Source: Hymenobacter aranciens (GTDB lineage Bacteria > Bacteroidota > Bacteroidia > Cytophagales > Hymenobacteraceae). Taken from it: 64,000 nucleotides of DNA. The DNA is taken from positions 310,001-374,000 of the forward strand of contig NZ_JAUQSY010000004.1 of assembly GCF_030580865.1 (NCBI RefSeq), given 5' to 3'. Each line of letters begins with the position of its first letter. Positions within the stretch are counted from its first letter, which is position 1. Under the pieces are notes generated by a model that made no database searches, was not told where the DNA came from, and saw only the letters and a program-made list of their open reading frames with translations. This document shows, piece by piece, positions 1-8,864 of the stretch. A program made the translations under genes and the position numbers.

Positions 1-108
1 CAGCAGCGCAAACGGAGCCGGATGCACCGGCCAGGCAGCCCACAGCAATGCCGGGCCCAGTAGTACCAGCAGCCAGTTAGGCAGCTGCGGGCTAGTCTTC
101 TCCTTCAA
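1..108 (-). CDS. lnt: Apolipoprotein N-acyltransferase N-terminus (partial, runs off the window)
   Basis: This minus-strand frame is open from a TTG at 108 to the window edge and overlaps the end of rsmI by 17 bases. Its first residues include NWLLVLLGPALLWAAWP followed by a Pro-rich stretch, which resembles the first membrane segment of Lnt, the inner-membrane enzyme that N-acylates lipoproteins. Only 36 codons are visible, with no catalytic residue, so the assignment rests on N-terminal pattern and on the tight coupling to rsmI. The TTG start is a guess because no ATG is available in this frame. Confidence 0.45.
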   Translation of the reverse strand, partial: MKEKTSPQLPNWLLVLLGPALLWAAWPVHPAPFALL

Positions 109-856
109 AGTCGTCGGATTCACGTTCTTGTTCTTCGCGTTGGGAATAGCGGTTGGCTTTGGATTCGCGGGCTGGCGCGGGGCCACCTTCGACCACCAGC
201 ACAATCTCGCCCTTAATGGTGGCGCGGGCGCCAAAATCGGCCAGGAGGCTGGCCAGGGTGCCAGTCACGGTTTCTTCGAATAGCTTGGTGAGCTCGCGGC
301 TGACGGACGCCCGGCGGCCGGCTCCGAAAACTTCGGCCAGCTGTTCCAGCGTTTTCACGATGCGGTGCGGCGACTCGTAGAAAATCATGGTGCGCTGCTC
401 CGTAATCAGCTCACGCAGGCGGGTCTGGCGGCCTTTTTTCACCGGCAGAAAGCCTTCGAACGTAAACCGCTCGGCCCCGAAGCCCGACTTGAGCAGCGCC
501 GGCACGAAGGCCGTGGCCCCGGGCAGGCACTCTACGCCCAGGCCCCGGCTGAAGCACTCGCGCACCAGCAGAAAGCCGGGGTCCGAGATGCCCGGCGTGC
601 CGGCATCCGATACCAGGGCCATGACTTCGCCCTGGGCCAGGCGCTCGAGCAGGCGGGGCACCTGCTGGTGCTCGTTGTGCAGGTGGTAGGCCAGCAGGGG
701 CTTTTTGAGATTGAGGTGCTGCAGCAGGCGGCCGCTCACGCGGGTGTCTTCGGCCAGCACGGTGCTCACCTCACCCAGTATGCGGATGGCCCGCAAGGTG
801 ATGTCTTCCAGGTTGCCGATGGGCGTAGGCACGAGGTACAGGACGGTGTCGGGCAT
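92..856 (-). CDS. rsmI: 16S rRNA (cytidine1402-2'-O)-methyltransferase RsmI
   Basis: RsmI uses S-adenosylmethionine to 2'-O-methylate C1402 of 16S rRNA in the ribosomal decoding centre. The 254-residue product has the tetrapyrrole-methylase fold signatures in order: VPTPIGNLEDIT at residues 9-20, SDAGTPGISDPG at 83-94, then PGATAFVPALLKSG. The last ~25 residues are strongly charged and look disordered, in place of the longer C-terminal domain of the E. coli enzyme. The ATG at 856 lies four bases after a TAnnTTTG promoter element, which supports this start. The downstream frame (probable lnt) overlaps the stop. Confidence 0.96.
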   Translation of the reverse strand: MPDTVLYLVPTPIGNLEDITLRAIRILGEVSTVLAEDTRVSGRLLQHLNLKKPLLAYHLHNEHQQVPRLLERLAQGEVMALVSDAGTPGISDPGFLLVRECFSRGLGVECLPGATAFVPALLKSGFGAERFTFEGFLPVKKGRQTRLRELITEQRTMIFYESPHRIVKTLEQLAEVFGAGRRASVSRELTKLFEETVTGTLASLLADFGARATIKGEIVLVVEGGPAPARESKANRYSQREEQERESDDFEGED

Positions 857-860
857 GGGT

Positions 861-868
861 CAAAGGTA
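861..868 (-). promoter_or_regulatory. -7 promoter element TACCTTTG for rsmI
   Basis: On the minus strand TACCTTTG matches the Bacteroidota -7 consensus TAnnTTTG exactly and ends four bases before the rsmI ATG. Transcription would then start at or beside the start codon, giving a leaderless or nearly leaderless mRNA. No clear -33 TTTG at the usual distance was seen. Confidence 0.6.
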
Positions 869-966
869 CGGCGGCGGGCAGGCTTGCGGCTACGCCCTAA
901 ACCCAAACCCGCAAACATAAGTACAACGCTTTCACAAGTCACCTTTCTTTCTTCAGCTTTCTTCCC

Positions 967-1461
967 ATGCCCATCGACCCCAACAACCGCCCCATCCGCG
1001 TCAGCTACGACGATACTACCGAGCAGGAAATGCAGGATGGCCACCACATTCCCAACGCTGACCCGCCCAAAAACGACGCCGCCCGCGGCGGCTTCGGCAA
1101 CCGCGACGGCAAGGAAGGTTTCGGCTCGGACACGGCCGGCGGCGAAACCGCCCTCGGCGTGAACGAAACCGCCGACAGCATGAGCCCGCCCGCCGACAAT
1201 ATGCGCTCGAATGACGAAGGCCGCGCCGGCCGCGCCAACCAGGACCTGCCCGACGAGGACGAGGACGACCTGAGCCCCGTGCGCCCGCTCGACGAGCTCG
1301 ACGCCCACGACTACCGCTCGGGCGTGGACGAAATGCAGAACCCCAACTCCCGCGTGGGCATGGGCCAGATGGAACCCAAGGCTCCCAAGCCCATCACCGG
1401 CACCGATACCAACGCCGAGCTGACCGACCCCAACGCTACCGATACGGCTATTGACCAATAG
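967..1461 (+). CDS. Acidic, probably disordered protein of unknown function
   Basis: The 164-residue product is rich in Asp, Asn, Pro, Gly and Glu, has almost no hydrophobic runs, no signal peptide and no membrane segment. It contains an acidic block DEDEDD near residue 100 and repeated Asn-Pro-Asn-type turns. I do not recognise a family. A long frame on the opposite strand covers the same DNA, but its composition is what antisense of GC-rich coding DNA produces, and the plus frame starts with ATG and ends just before another plus-strand gene. It may be a stress- or desiccation-related disordered protein; that is inference from composition only. Confidence 0.65.
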   Translation: MPIDPNNRPIRVSYDDTTEQEMQDGHHIPNADPPKNDAARGGFGNRDGKEGFGSDTAGGETALGVNETADSMSPPADNMRSNDEGRAGRANQDLPDEDEDDLSPVRPLDELDAHDYRSGVDEMQNPNSRVGMGQMEPKAPKPITGTDTNAELTDPNATDTAIDQ

Positions 1462-1530
1462 TTTCCGCTGCCAGGCTTCGCTCAGCCTGGCAACTCCTCC
1501 TTCCTTTCCACTTTTAACCTAATTCCCGCC

Positions 1531-1767
1531 ATGTCCTTGCCCAATCAAAACCCTGCTTCCGGCGACCAGAAGCCCAAAACGAATACCTCGGAAACTCATC
1601 CTGACAAACGCAACCTGCAAGGCACCTCCAAAGCTGATGCGTTGCCGGTGAGTGACCTTGACCCCGAAACGGAAGCCCGCCTCGAACAGGAAGCCCTCGA
1701 CGCCGGCTTGCGCCATCCCAACCGCAGCTACGATAAGCCCGACATCGACAAAGGTGCTTACAGCTAG
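1531..1767 (+). CDS. Small hydrophilic protein of unknown function
   Basis: A 78-residue, charged, Pro/Asn/Asp-rich product without a signal peptide or membrane segment. The second half (DLDPETEARLEQEALDAG) could form a short helix; the rest looks disordered. It lies 69 bases after the 164-residue acidic protein in the same orientation, so the two may share a transcript. No family recognised. Confidence 0.6.
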   Translation: MSLPNQNPASGDQKPKTNTSETHPDKRNLQGTSKADALPVSDLDPETEARLEQEALDAGLRHPNRSYDKPDIDKGAYS

Positions 1768-1868
1768 AGCCCGTATTTATTTCATCTGAAAAAAGCGCCG
1801 CGTAACCCGCTGGTGCTTTTTTTTGCGTACTGCCGCCCTGCAATTTCGCCGAAAACACCCTTTTGCTC

Positions 1869-2567
1869 ATGGCCCGCTACGCCACCTCCGATATTCACGG
1901 CTGTTTGCTCACCTTACGCCATCTGGTTGAGGAAGAACTTCAACTTACCCCCACCGATGAGCTGTACGTGCTGGGCGACTACATCAATAAAGGCCCCGAC
2001 AGCAAAGGGGTGCTCGATTACTTTATGGGCCTGCAGGCGCGCGGCTACCGGGTAGTATGCCTGCGCGGCAACCACGAGCAGGAACTCATCGACGCGGCGC
2101 GCAAGCGCTGGCGGCTGGCCTGGCTGGGCCGCCTGAGCCGGCAGGCCACGCTGCGCAGCTTCGGCGTGCACCGGGCGGCGGCCATTCCGGAGGCCTACAT
2201 TCAGTGGCTGGAAAGCCTGCCCTACGAGTGGCAATTGCCCGATTTTCAATTGGTACACGCCGGCTACGATTTCAGCCTGCCGCCCGAGCAGATGCACCAG
2301 GATTTGCATACTATGCTCAACACCAAGAAATACGTGCTCGATGCCAGCCGGCTGGAAGGCCGCCGCCTGCTACACGGCCACGTACCCACGCATGTGGCAC
2401 AGGTAAAAAAGCTGGTAGCCAAGCGCGCGGGCGCCGTGGTGCTCGACACCGGCTGCGTGTTTCGCCACAATGCCGAGCTGCGTCACCTCGCGGCCCTCAA
2501 CCTCGATACCTGGGAGCTGACGCTGGTGGAAAACCGCGAGCCGCCATACCCGATAGGTCGGAAGTAA
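1869..2567 (+). CDS. Serine/threonine-phosphatase-like metallophosphoesterase
   Basis: A calcineurin-like phosphoesterase of the bacterial PPP-type (232 residues), expected to hydrolyse phosphoesters with two bound metal ions in the cytoplasm. The metal-site motifs are in order: DIH at residues 8-10, GDYINKG from residue 36, GNHE at 67-70, then HAGYDF and HGHVPT. GDYINKG replaces the usual GDYIDRG but keeps the metal Asp. A TTG two codons upstream (1863) is in frame, but the ATG at 1869 is preferred. It is followed by a strong terminator and appears monocistronic. Confidence 0.9.
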   Translation: MARYATSDIHGCLLTLRHLVEEELQLTPTDELYVLGDYINKGPDSKGVLDYFMGLQARGYRVVCLRGNHEQELIDAARKRWRLAWLGRLSRQATLRSFGVHRAAAIPEAYIQWLESLPYEWQLPDFQLVHAGYDFSLPPEQMHQDLHTMLNTKKYVLDASRLEGRRLLHGHVPTHVAQVKKLVAKRAGAVVLDTGCVFRHNAELRHLAALNLDTWELTLVENREPPYPIGRK

Positions 2568-2594
2568 GCTGTCTGCGCCTGCTGTGCAGCTTCG

Positions 2595-2628
2595 AAAACC
2601 CCAGCGCCCCTACCGGCGCTGGGGTTTT
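2595..2628 (+). terminator. Rho-independent terminator after the metallophosphatase
   Basis: Perfect 14-bp stem (AAAACCCCAGCGCC, 2595-2608, with its complement at 2615-2628) around a 6-base loop, closing in a T run. It sits 28 bases after the metallophosphatase stop and could act in both directions. Confidence 0.9.
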
Positions 2629-3138
2629 GCATTTTAACAATACACTCCATATTGCCCGCTTGGATTTATAGAGTTGCAGTTTATAGACGACGAACCCAAA
2701 TAATAAAAATAATCCTAAAATTAACCCTTGACTCCATTTCGGTTTAACATTTACGGCAGTTTTTGCCACAAGCAGCCTTGTTATCAATACCGAGTATAAA
2801 TAACAGTTATTTTGAAAAATAATAGCAAATTGCTTTGAAAAAGATAGGACCCTAGAAATAACGTCAGTGATTTACATAATTTTTCTCAGCTTTAATTGTT
2901 TTCGCTCTTGCGCTCGGCATTGGGATTCACTAGATTTGATAACATGACTAAGTACAATCAAGGGCAATTACCCAAATCACTCTTCTTATCCGATGGGCCT
3001 ATGAGTAGAATTTGACTTTTCGGTGCTCGCACAATTCTATTACGGGTGCTATCAATTCCCGGCCTGTAGCATTCCGCTAACTGGCCGACCGGACTGCTAC
3101 GCCTTTTTTTTAACCACCAATTCCCACACAATGCTCTC
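2629..3138. other. AT-rich spacer without a supported gene
   Basis: About 500 bases, clearly richer in A and T than the flanking genes. Short open frames exist on both strands, including one on the minus strand with a single hydrophobic stretch, but it runs backwards through the terminator at 2595-2628, so I do not call it. The spacer may hold the promoter of the decayed gene that follows. Confidence 0.5.
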
Positions 3139-5606
3139 ATGGAACAACATTTACATTTTTCGCAACGCCAAATTGGGTCGAAATCGGCCCTACGCGCGTA
3201 GGTAGCCCAGCGCCAGTTGGGCCTCGGCCTGCTGATGCTCCTTGCCATGCTGCTGGTGCTAAGCCATGTGGCGCAGGCAGCCATCACGATTACGCTCACA
3301 GTGGGCGTGGGAGGCGACTACACCACCATCGGCAGCGCGCTGGCGGCGGTGCCCTCGCCCCTGCCGCTGCCCTACGAACTCCGTTTGCTGGATGCCAACT
3401 ACGCGGAAGATGTGCTGCTGACGCAAACCGGCTCACCTTCTAGCACTCTTACTATCAGGCCTGCGAATGGCGTGAGTCCGGTGCTCACCGGCACGCTCAC
3501 CTTTGGGCCGGGCAGCCGTTACGTGGTGCTGGATGGCCACAACGGCAGCGGCCGGGGCCTCACGCTGCGCCAGCCTAGCCAGCTGGTGCCCACCGTCATT
3601 TTCAGTGGCGATGCGGCCAGCAATGAAGTACGCCAGTCCATTATATTGGGCTCTAATGGCCTTATGAACAGCGGCGTGGTGGTAATCGGTGACGGCGCCC
3701 TGAATGGCAACGACAACAACCGCATCACCGAAAGCCTGATTGGAAACGTGAGCCCGGCCCTGCTCCCCACCAACCTGATGTATGCAGCCAATGTCGGCGC
3801 GGGCATGAACGACAGTTTCACTCTGAGCCACAACGAGCTGTTCAACTTTGCCCGCACCGGGGTGCTGGTGGCAGGCGGCAACGGCGACCAGTGGACCATC
3901 AGCGACAACAGCTTTTACTATAACGTTGCCAGCCTGCCCGTGGCGGCCCAAACCGCCATCGACTTCCATCCCGGTAGCGGGGCCAACAGCGCGGCCGTGC
4001 GCAACAACTACATCGGCGGGCGGGCGGCCAACGCCACCGGCGGCATCTGGGAAAACATGGGCAGCCAGCACTTTCGGGGCATCGTGATGGACTGCGGCAA
4101 TAGCACCAGCCTCATCAACGAAGTGAGTGGCAACGTGGTAAGCAGCGTGAGTCTGACGGGCGTCGGCTCGGCCTCGCTCACGGCGCTGCACGTAGAAGCC
4201 GGCCGTAGCGAGCTGACGGCCAACGTGCTGGGCACGATGAGTAACACCGGCACCAGCGGCATCAACAGCCTCGTGAGTCGGGCCACCACGGTACTCAACT
4301 CTTTCACCATCAGCAGCGGCCATCTGATGGTGGTGGAAAGCGGCCTGACCGTGGTGCTCGGCAACCTGAACAACGCCGGCATTCTCAACCATACCGGCGG
4401 CGACATGCTCATTCAGGGCAACTTCACCAACACCGGCACCTTTGCCCAAACCCTGGGTGATATTGAAATCAAGGGTGATATGCTGAATAGCGGGCAGTTT
4501 ACCTGCTCCACCGGCAAGGTGAAGCTGACTGGCAACGGCCCGCAGCAGGTGAGCGGCGGCCTCTACTTCAATCTCGAAGTAAACGGCCCCGGCCTCAAAA
4601 CCCTCACCGACGACATCGACATCTACAACGGCGTGCAGATGCTGAGCGGCATCCTGACCACTGGACCCTACCACCTCAAGCTCAACGCAATGTCTAACCT
4701 CACCGAAACCGATGCCAGCTACATACTGGGCCGTGTGGAGGTGCGCCGCACCGCGGTATCCGGCGTGCTCGAAGACTTTGGCGGTGTGGGTTTGCTGCTG
4801 ACGCCGGCCGTGGGCTCGGTGCTGCCTGGCCCCACGCTGGTAAACCGCATTACGGGCGTGGCCCCGATGGGCGCGGGTGGTAACTAGGGCATTCTGCGGT
4901 ATTTTGACATCTCGGCGCCGGTCAGTGCAGGCTTGAATACTACTATGACCATCAACTACTTTCCCCATGAGCTCAACGGCATTGCCCCCGCTAACCTGCG
5001 CTTTTTCAAGTCGCCTAACAGCGGCGCCTCCTAGAAGAACATGGGCTATAGCAGCGCCGGCACCAATTCGCTTGCCCTCAATAATGTGAGCGGCTTCTCG
5101 CGCTGGACGCTGGGCAACGAGCTTCTGCCGTTGCCGGTGGGCCTGGTGGTCTTCCACGTCGAGCGCCGGGGCGCCGGGGCGCCGATGCGCTGCTGAGCTG
5201 GACCACCGCCACGGAGCGCAACAACCGGGGCTTCAGCATCGAGGTATCGACCGATGGCAAAACCTTTCAGCTGCTGGGTTTTGTGGCGGCCAACGACGAA
5301 GGCGGCCGCCCGCAGCACTACCAGTTTGTAGATGCGACCAAGGACAAAGCGGGCCTGCGCTACTACCTTCTGCACCAAGAATATGTGAGCGGCTAAGTCA
5401 ACTGTTTTGCCCCGAAAACGGTGCTGTTTGAGACTGCCGCCACTAGCCTGGCCGCCTACCCCAGCCGCACCGTGTGGCGGAACGACTACGCGGTAGCGGC
5501 CGGCACCAATCCGCTGCACGCCTGGCCCACCTGTGCCGCTGGGGCCTACACGCTCACCGCCGAAATCGGCGGACAGGTACTGCGCCAGCGCCTGCTGAAG
5601 GAATAG
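3139..5606 (+). pseudogene. Decayed secreted right-handed-repeat surface protein with remnant T9SS tail
   Basis: Joined across its lesions, this frame encodes a ~800-residue exported protein. It has a hydrophobic signal segment (LLMLLAMLLVLSHVAQA), then a beta-helix-like region rich in Asn, Gly and Thr with pectate-lyase-type spacing, then the LPVGLVVF module typical of Cytophagales T9SS cargo, and a last segment ending GAYTLTAEIGGQVLRQRLLKE-like that recalls a type IX sorting domain. Interruptions: TAG at 3199, TAG at 4885, TAG at 5032, a frameshift at an 8-bp duplication (5163-5178), and TAA at 5394. The core of the sorting domain is also shortened. The largest intact piece runs from TTG 3217 to 4887 (556 codons) and could still be translated, but it lacks the sorting tail. 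Confidence 0.8.
5163..5184 (+). repeat. 8-bp tandem duplication causing a frameshift
   Basis: GCGCCGGG occurs at 5163-5170 and again at 5171-5178, followed by a partial third copy. Removing one copy restores a continuous frame reading VERRGADALLSW, which is the expected protein sequence, so slippage by one unit explains the frameshift in the surrounding pseudogene. Confidence 0.8.
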
Positions 5607-5676
5607 GTATTCCGGGACTGCTATAATATTCTGAAATCCACGCTTAGCAATTCAGGACTTAGGCTGGTTTCTGTTG

Positions 5677-5711
5677 AAAAGCCCTGTCCATGATTAGTGG
5701 TCAGGGCTTTT
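5677..5711 (+). terminator. Hairpin terminator downstream of the pseudogene
   Basis: AAAAGCCCTG (5677-5686) pairs with CAGGGCTTTT (5702-5711) around a 15-base loop and ends in a T run. It follows the last codon of the decayed surface-protein gene and precedes glyA. Confidence 0.75.
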
Positions 5712-5779
5712 TGTATGGCTGCTAACCAACAAGCTACTTAACCTACCCGGCGGCATTGTTCGTTGCGCATTGCCCATCG

Positions 5780-5787
5780 TACCTTTG
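5780..5787 (+). promoter_or_regulatory. -7 promoter element TACCTTTG for glyA
   Basis: TACCTTTG matches TAnnTTTG exactly, with TTG at 5756-5758 placed 21 bases upstream as a -33 element. Only four bases separate it from the glyA ATG, so the transcript should be leaderless or nearly so. Confidence 0.7.
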
Positions 5788-5791
5788 GCCC

Positions 5792-7084
5792 ATGCAAACG
5801 CCCGATTTCACTGCCTTCCGCGACACCGTCGTCTTCGACCTCATCAATCAGGAAAAAGCCCGCCAAACCCACGGCCTTGAGCTCATTGCCTCCGAAAACT
5901 ACGTTTCGGAGCAAGTGATGGCTGCCCAGGGTTCGGTGCTGACCAACAAGTACGCCGAGGGCCTGCCCGGCAAGCGCTACTACGGCGGCTGCGAGATAGT
6001 GGACCAGGTGGAGCAGCTGGCCATCGACCGCGTGAAGGAGCTTTTCGGCGTGAGCTGGGCCAACGTGCAGCCCCACTCCGGCGCCCAGGCCAACGCCGCC
6101 GTGATGCTGGCCTGCCTGCAGCCCGGCGACAAAATCCTCGGTTTCGACCTCTCGCACGGCGGCCACCTCACCCACGGCTCGCCGGTGAATTTCTCGGGCA
6201 AGCTCTACCAGCCCAGCTTCTACGGCGTCGAAAAGGAAACCGGCCTCATCGACTTTCAGAAGGTAAAGGAAACTGCCCGCCGCGAACGGCCCAAGCTCAT
6301 CATCTGCGGCGCCTCGGCCTACTCGCGCGACTGGGACTACGCCGCCCTGCGCGAAGCCGCCGACGAAGTAGGTGCCCTGCTGCTGGCCGATATTTCGCAC
6401 CCCTCCGGCCTCATAGCCAAAGGCCTGCTGAACAACCCTTTCCAGCACTGCCACATCGTCACCACTACGACGCACAAAACCCTGCGCGGCCCCCGAGGTG
6501 GCCTCATCATGCTGGGCCAGGATTTCGAAAACCCCTTCGGCCTGAAAACCCCGAAAGGTGAAATCCGCACCATGAGCAGCCTGCTCGACGGTGCCGTATT
6601 CCCCGGCACGCAGGGCGGGCCGCTGGAGCACGTCATTGCCGCCAAGGCCGTAGCCTTCGGCGAAGCGCTGGGCGAGGGCTACACCGCCTACGTGAAGCAG
6701 GTGGCCGCCAACGCCCAGGCGCTGGCCAAAGCTTTCGTGGGCCTGGGCTACGACATCATCTCGGGCGGCACCGACAACCACCTCATGCTCATCGACCTGC
6801 GCTCGAAGGGCCTGACCGGTAAGCTGGCCGAAAACACCTTGGTAAAAGCCGACATCACCATCAACAAAAATATGGTGCCCTTCGACGACAAGTCGCCCTT
6901 CGTCACCAGCGGCATCCGCATTGGCTCGGCGGCCATCACCACCCGCGGCCTCGGCGAGTCGGACATGGCCCGCATCGTGGAGCTGATTGACGAAAGCCTG
7001 ATGAACCACGACAACGAAACCCGCCTGACGCAAGTGCGCCAGCAGGTAAACACCTGGCTGCAAGACTATCCGCTCTTCGCCTAA
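5792..7084 (+). CDS. glyA: Serine hydroxymethyltransferase
   Basis: GlyA is the PLP enzyme that interconverts serine and glycine while charging tetrahydrofolate with a one-carbon unit. The 430-residue product has the usual length. It shows [11 protein letters not shown] near the N-terminus, the glycine-rich substrate region ([14 protein letters not shown]), and the PLP-lysine motif [14 protein letters not shown] with Lys229. An upstream in-frame ATG at 5756 would add 12 residues, but it lies upstream of the promoter element, so 5792 is chosen. It stands alone between a terminator and tatC. Confidence 0.98.
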   Translation: MQTPDFTAFRDTVVFDLINQEKARQTHGLELIASENYVSEQVMAAQGSVLTNKYAEGLPGKRYYGGCEIVDQVEQLAIDRVKELFGVSWANVQPHSGAQANAAVMLACLQPGDKILGFDLSHGGHLTHGSPVNFSGKLYQPSFYGVEKETGLIDFQKVKETARRERPKLIICGASAYSRDWDYAALREAADEVGALLLADISHPSGLIAKGLLNNPFQHCHIVTTTTHKTLRGPRGGLIMLGQDFENPFGLKTPKGEIRTMSSLLDGAVFPGTQGGPLEHVIAAKAVAFGEALGEGYTAYVKQVAANAQALAKAFVGLGYDIISGGTDNHLMLIDLRSKGLTGKLAENTLVKADITINKNMVPFDDKSPFVTSGIRIGSAAITTRGLGESDMARIVELIDESLMNHDNETRLTQVRQQVNTWLQDYPLFA

Positions 7085-7200
7085 GGAGTATGAGGGTGGG
7101 TGCGTGAGAGTTTAGGATGACTTTCTGACTAGAAACCGATTTTTATCGTAAGTCAGTCTCCTCACTCTCCTACCCGCCCACCCTCCTACCCTCTTACCCC
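7085..7200. repeat. Imperfect inverted repeat between glyA and tatC
   Basis: Purine-rich GAGGGTGGGTGCGT just after glyA is mirrored by pyrimidine-rich DNA (CCCGCCCACCCTC) near 7171-7190, with a second inner pairing (TGACTTTCTGACT against AGTCAG). The arms are made of short-period repeats. It may act as a glyA terminator, though there is no clean stem with a T run. Confidence 0.45.
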
Positions 7201-7208
7201 GAATTCAA

Positions 7209-8063
7209 GTGCCCGAAAACGCTCCGCTGGCCGACCAGCAAGAAATGTCCTTTATCGACCACCTGGAGGCGCTCCGGTGGCACATTATTCGCTCGGCCAT
7301 TGCCGTGGTGGTGTTTACCACCATCGCCTTCTTTGCCAAGGACTTTCTATTTCACGACCTCATCCTCGGGCCCTCGCGCAACGACTTCTGGACCTACCGG
7401 ATGTTCTGCAAGCTGGGCCAGATGGTCAGCGCCGAGCCCTGCAGCGACATGGTGAATTTCATCATTCAGAACCGCACTATGAGCGGGCAGCTGTCGATGC
7501 ACATCAGCACCTCGTTCATAGTGGGTATCATCCTCACATTCCCGTACTTATTCTGGGAAATCTGGCGTTTTGTGAAGCCCGGCCTGTACCCGCACGAGCG
7601 CGCCGGCTCGCGGGGCGCGGTGTTTTTCGTGTCGGTGCTGTTTTTGCTGGGCACGCTGTTCGGCTACTACATTGCGGCACCACTGAGTATCAACTTCCTG
7701 GCCTCCTATACGGTCGATGCCAGCATCGAAAACCAGATTGACCTGCAGAGCTACATCAGCACGCTCACTACGATGACGCTGTCCTGCGCCCTTGTGTTTG
7801 AGTTGCCCATGATTGTGTATTTCCTGGCCAAGGCGGGGCTGATAACGCCCGAAATCATGCAGATGTACCGCCGGCACGCCATCGTGGTGATTCTTATCAT
7901 CGCCGCTATCGTGACGCCGCCCGAAATCACTTCGCAGATTATCGTCACTATACCTATTCTGTTGCTCTACGAGCTCAGCATTTACATTGCCCGCGCCGTA
8001 CGTCGCAACGCCACGGCCAGCCTGAATGCCAAGCTGAAGGAAACCGGCGGAGTAGCACAGTAA
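7209..8063 (+). CDS. tatC: Twin-arginine translocase subunit TatC
   Basis: TatC is the inner-membrane receptor that recognises twin-arginine signal peptides and exports folded proteins. The 284-residue product has the N-terminal signature MSFIDHLEALRWHIIRS, six predicted membrane segments, and the conserved FPYLFWEIWRFVKPGLYPHER loop after the second. The start is GTG at 7209; no nearer ATG fits the conserved N-terminus. No tatA is adjacent, so TatA/E must be encoded elsewhere. The ferritin-like proteins at 44.9-50.3 kb carry Tat-type N-termini and are likely clients. Confidence 0.97.
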   Translation: MPENAPLADQQEMSFIDHLEALRWHIIRSAIAVVVFTTIAFFAKDFLFHDLILGPSRNDFWTYRMFCKLGQMVSAEPCSDMVNFIIQNRTMSGQLSMHISTSFIVGIILTFPYLFWEIWRFVKPGLYPHERAGSRGAVFFVSVLFLLGTLFGYYIAAPLSINFLASYTVDASIENQIDLQSYISTLTTMTLSCALVFELPMIVYFLAKAGLITPEIMQMYRRHAIVVILIIAAIVTPPEITSQIIVTIPILLLYELSIYIARAVRRNATASLNAKLKETGGVAQ

Positions 8064-8070
8064 CAGCACA

Positions 8071-8210
8071 TCATCCTGAGCATTCCGCGCATCAAGCGGC
8101 GACGAAAGGACCTCGTCCGCACTGGTCGCAATAGTAATTCCAACTACTTAAACAACTGAAATACTATCACAACGAAGCGGGCGAGGTCCTTTCGCTGCGC
8201 TCAGGATGAC
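8071..8210. repeat. Dispersed palindromic repeat, copy 1 (one arm degraded)
   Basis: The right arm, read as its complement, starts GTCATCCTGAGCGCAGCGAA and continues as GGACCTCGCCCGCTTC; it is nearly identical to the arm of the copy at 37384-37508. The left arm begins TCATCCTGAGC and shares the GAAAGGACCTCG block but is otherwise diverged. It fills the tatC-rpiB gap and has no coding content. Confidence 0.75.
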
Positions 8211-8228
8211 ATTCTTTTTTCGACCGCT

Positions 8229-8657
8229 ATGCAACTTGCCCTCGGCTCCGACCACGCTGGTTTCGCTCACAAGGAAATGCTTCGTACCTGGCTAACCAGC
8301 CTGGGCTACGAAGTACAGGATTTCGGTACCCACTCGGCCGATTCGATGGATTACCCCGACGTGGCGCACCCCCTGGCTGCCGCCGTCGCTGCCGACCCGC
8401 TGCTGCGCGGAATTCTCCTCTGTGGCTCGGCCAATGGCGTGTGCATCACTGCCAACAAGCATGCGGGCATCCGCGCCGGTTTGGCCTGGTTGCCCGAAGT
8501 CGCCTCGCTCATCCGGCAGCACAACGATGCTAATATTGTCTGCATCCCGGCCCGCTACGTGACCGAAGAGCAAGCCCGGGAAATAGCCTCAACTTTCCTC
8601 GACACCGCCTTCGAAGGCGGCCGCCACCAGTTGCGGGTGGGGAAAATCAATTGCTAG
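8229..8657 (+). CDS. rpiB: Ribose 5-phosphate isomerase B
   Basis: RpiB interconverts ribose 5-phosphate and ribulose 5-phosphate in the pentose-phosphate pathway. The 142-residue product has the family length, begins with the substrate-site motif LGSDHAGF, carries the active-site cysteine at position 65 in LLCGSANGVCITANK, and has HNDANIVCIPARYV further on. It begins directly after the palindromic repeat and appears to be transcribed alone or with tatC. Confidence 0.96.
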   Translation: MQLALGSDHAGFAHKEMLRTWLTSLGYEVQDFGTHSADSMDYPDVAHPLAAAVAADPLLRGILLCGSANGVCITANKHAGIRAGLAWLPEVASLIRQHNDANIVCIPARYVTEEQAREIASTFLDTAFEGGRHQLRVGKINC

Positions 8658-8834
8658 CTTGACGAATTTGACTGTTGCTTTTGTCCAGTTTCGGCAGCAA
8701 CAGCCTGGGGGTTGAATCTCGGAACCGGAAATGGGTTTTGTTACATCTAATGCACCGAAGCTGGATTTTATCATTCTTACATCATATTTTTCCATATCCA
8801 ACAAGGCATTTTTTGAAAGCTGCGGGAGCGTCCT

Positions 8835-8842
8835 TATCTTTG
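8835..8842 (+). promoter_or_regulatory. Promoter (TTTG-N19-TATCTTTG) for the histidine kinase
   Basis: TATCTTTG matches the -7 consensus, and TTTG at 8812-8815 lies 19 bases upstream as the -33 element. The ATG follows 22 bases later. Confidence 0.7.
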
Positions 8843-8864
8843 ATAAGCGCTATTACTGCCCGAA

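Noticed and set aside
766..1458. 230-codon minus-strand frame covering the acidic protein gene and reaching into rsmI
   Set aside because: It runs into rsmI out of frame and lacks protein-like features; the plus-strand frame is the better candidate.
2497..2787. 96-codon minus-strand frame with one hydrophobic helix
   Set aside because: It reads backwards through the strong terminator at 2595-2628 and into the end of the metallophosphatase gene.
3433..5157. Long minus-strand open frame (574 codons) opposite the surface-protein pseudogene
   Set aside because: Composition (His, Ala, Gly, Val) is the usual shadow of GC-rich coding DNA, and the plus strand carries the recognisable protein features.
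3199..5396. Stop-codon readthrough or recoding as an explanation for the in-frame stops
   Set aside because: Normal genes in the window end in TAG and TAA, one lesion is a frameshift, and the sorting tail is shortened, so decay is simpler.
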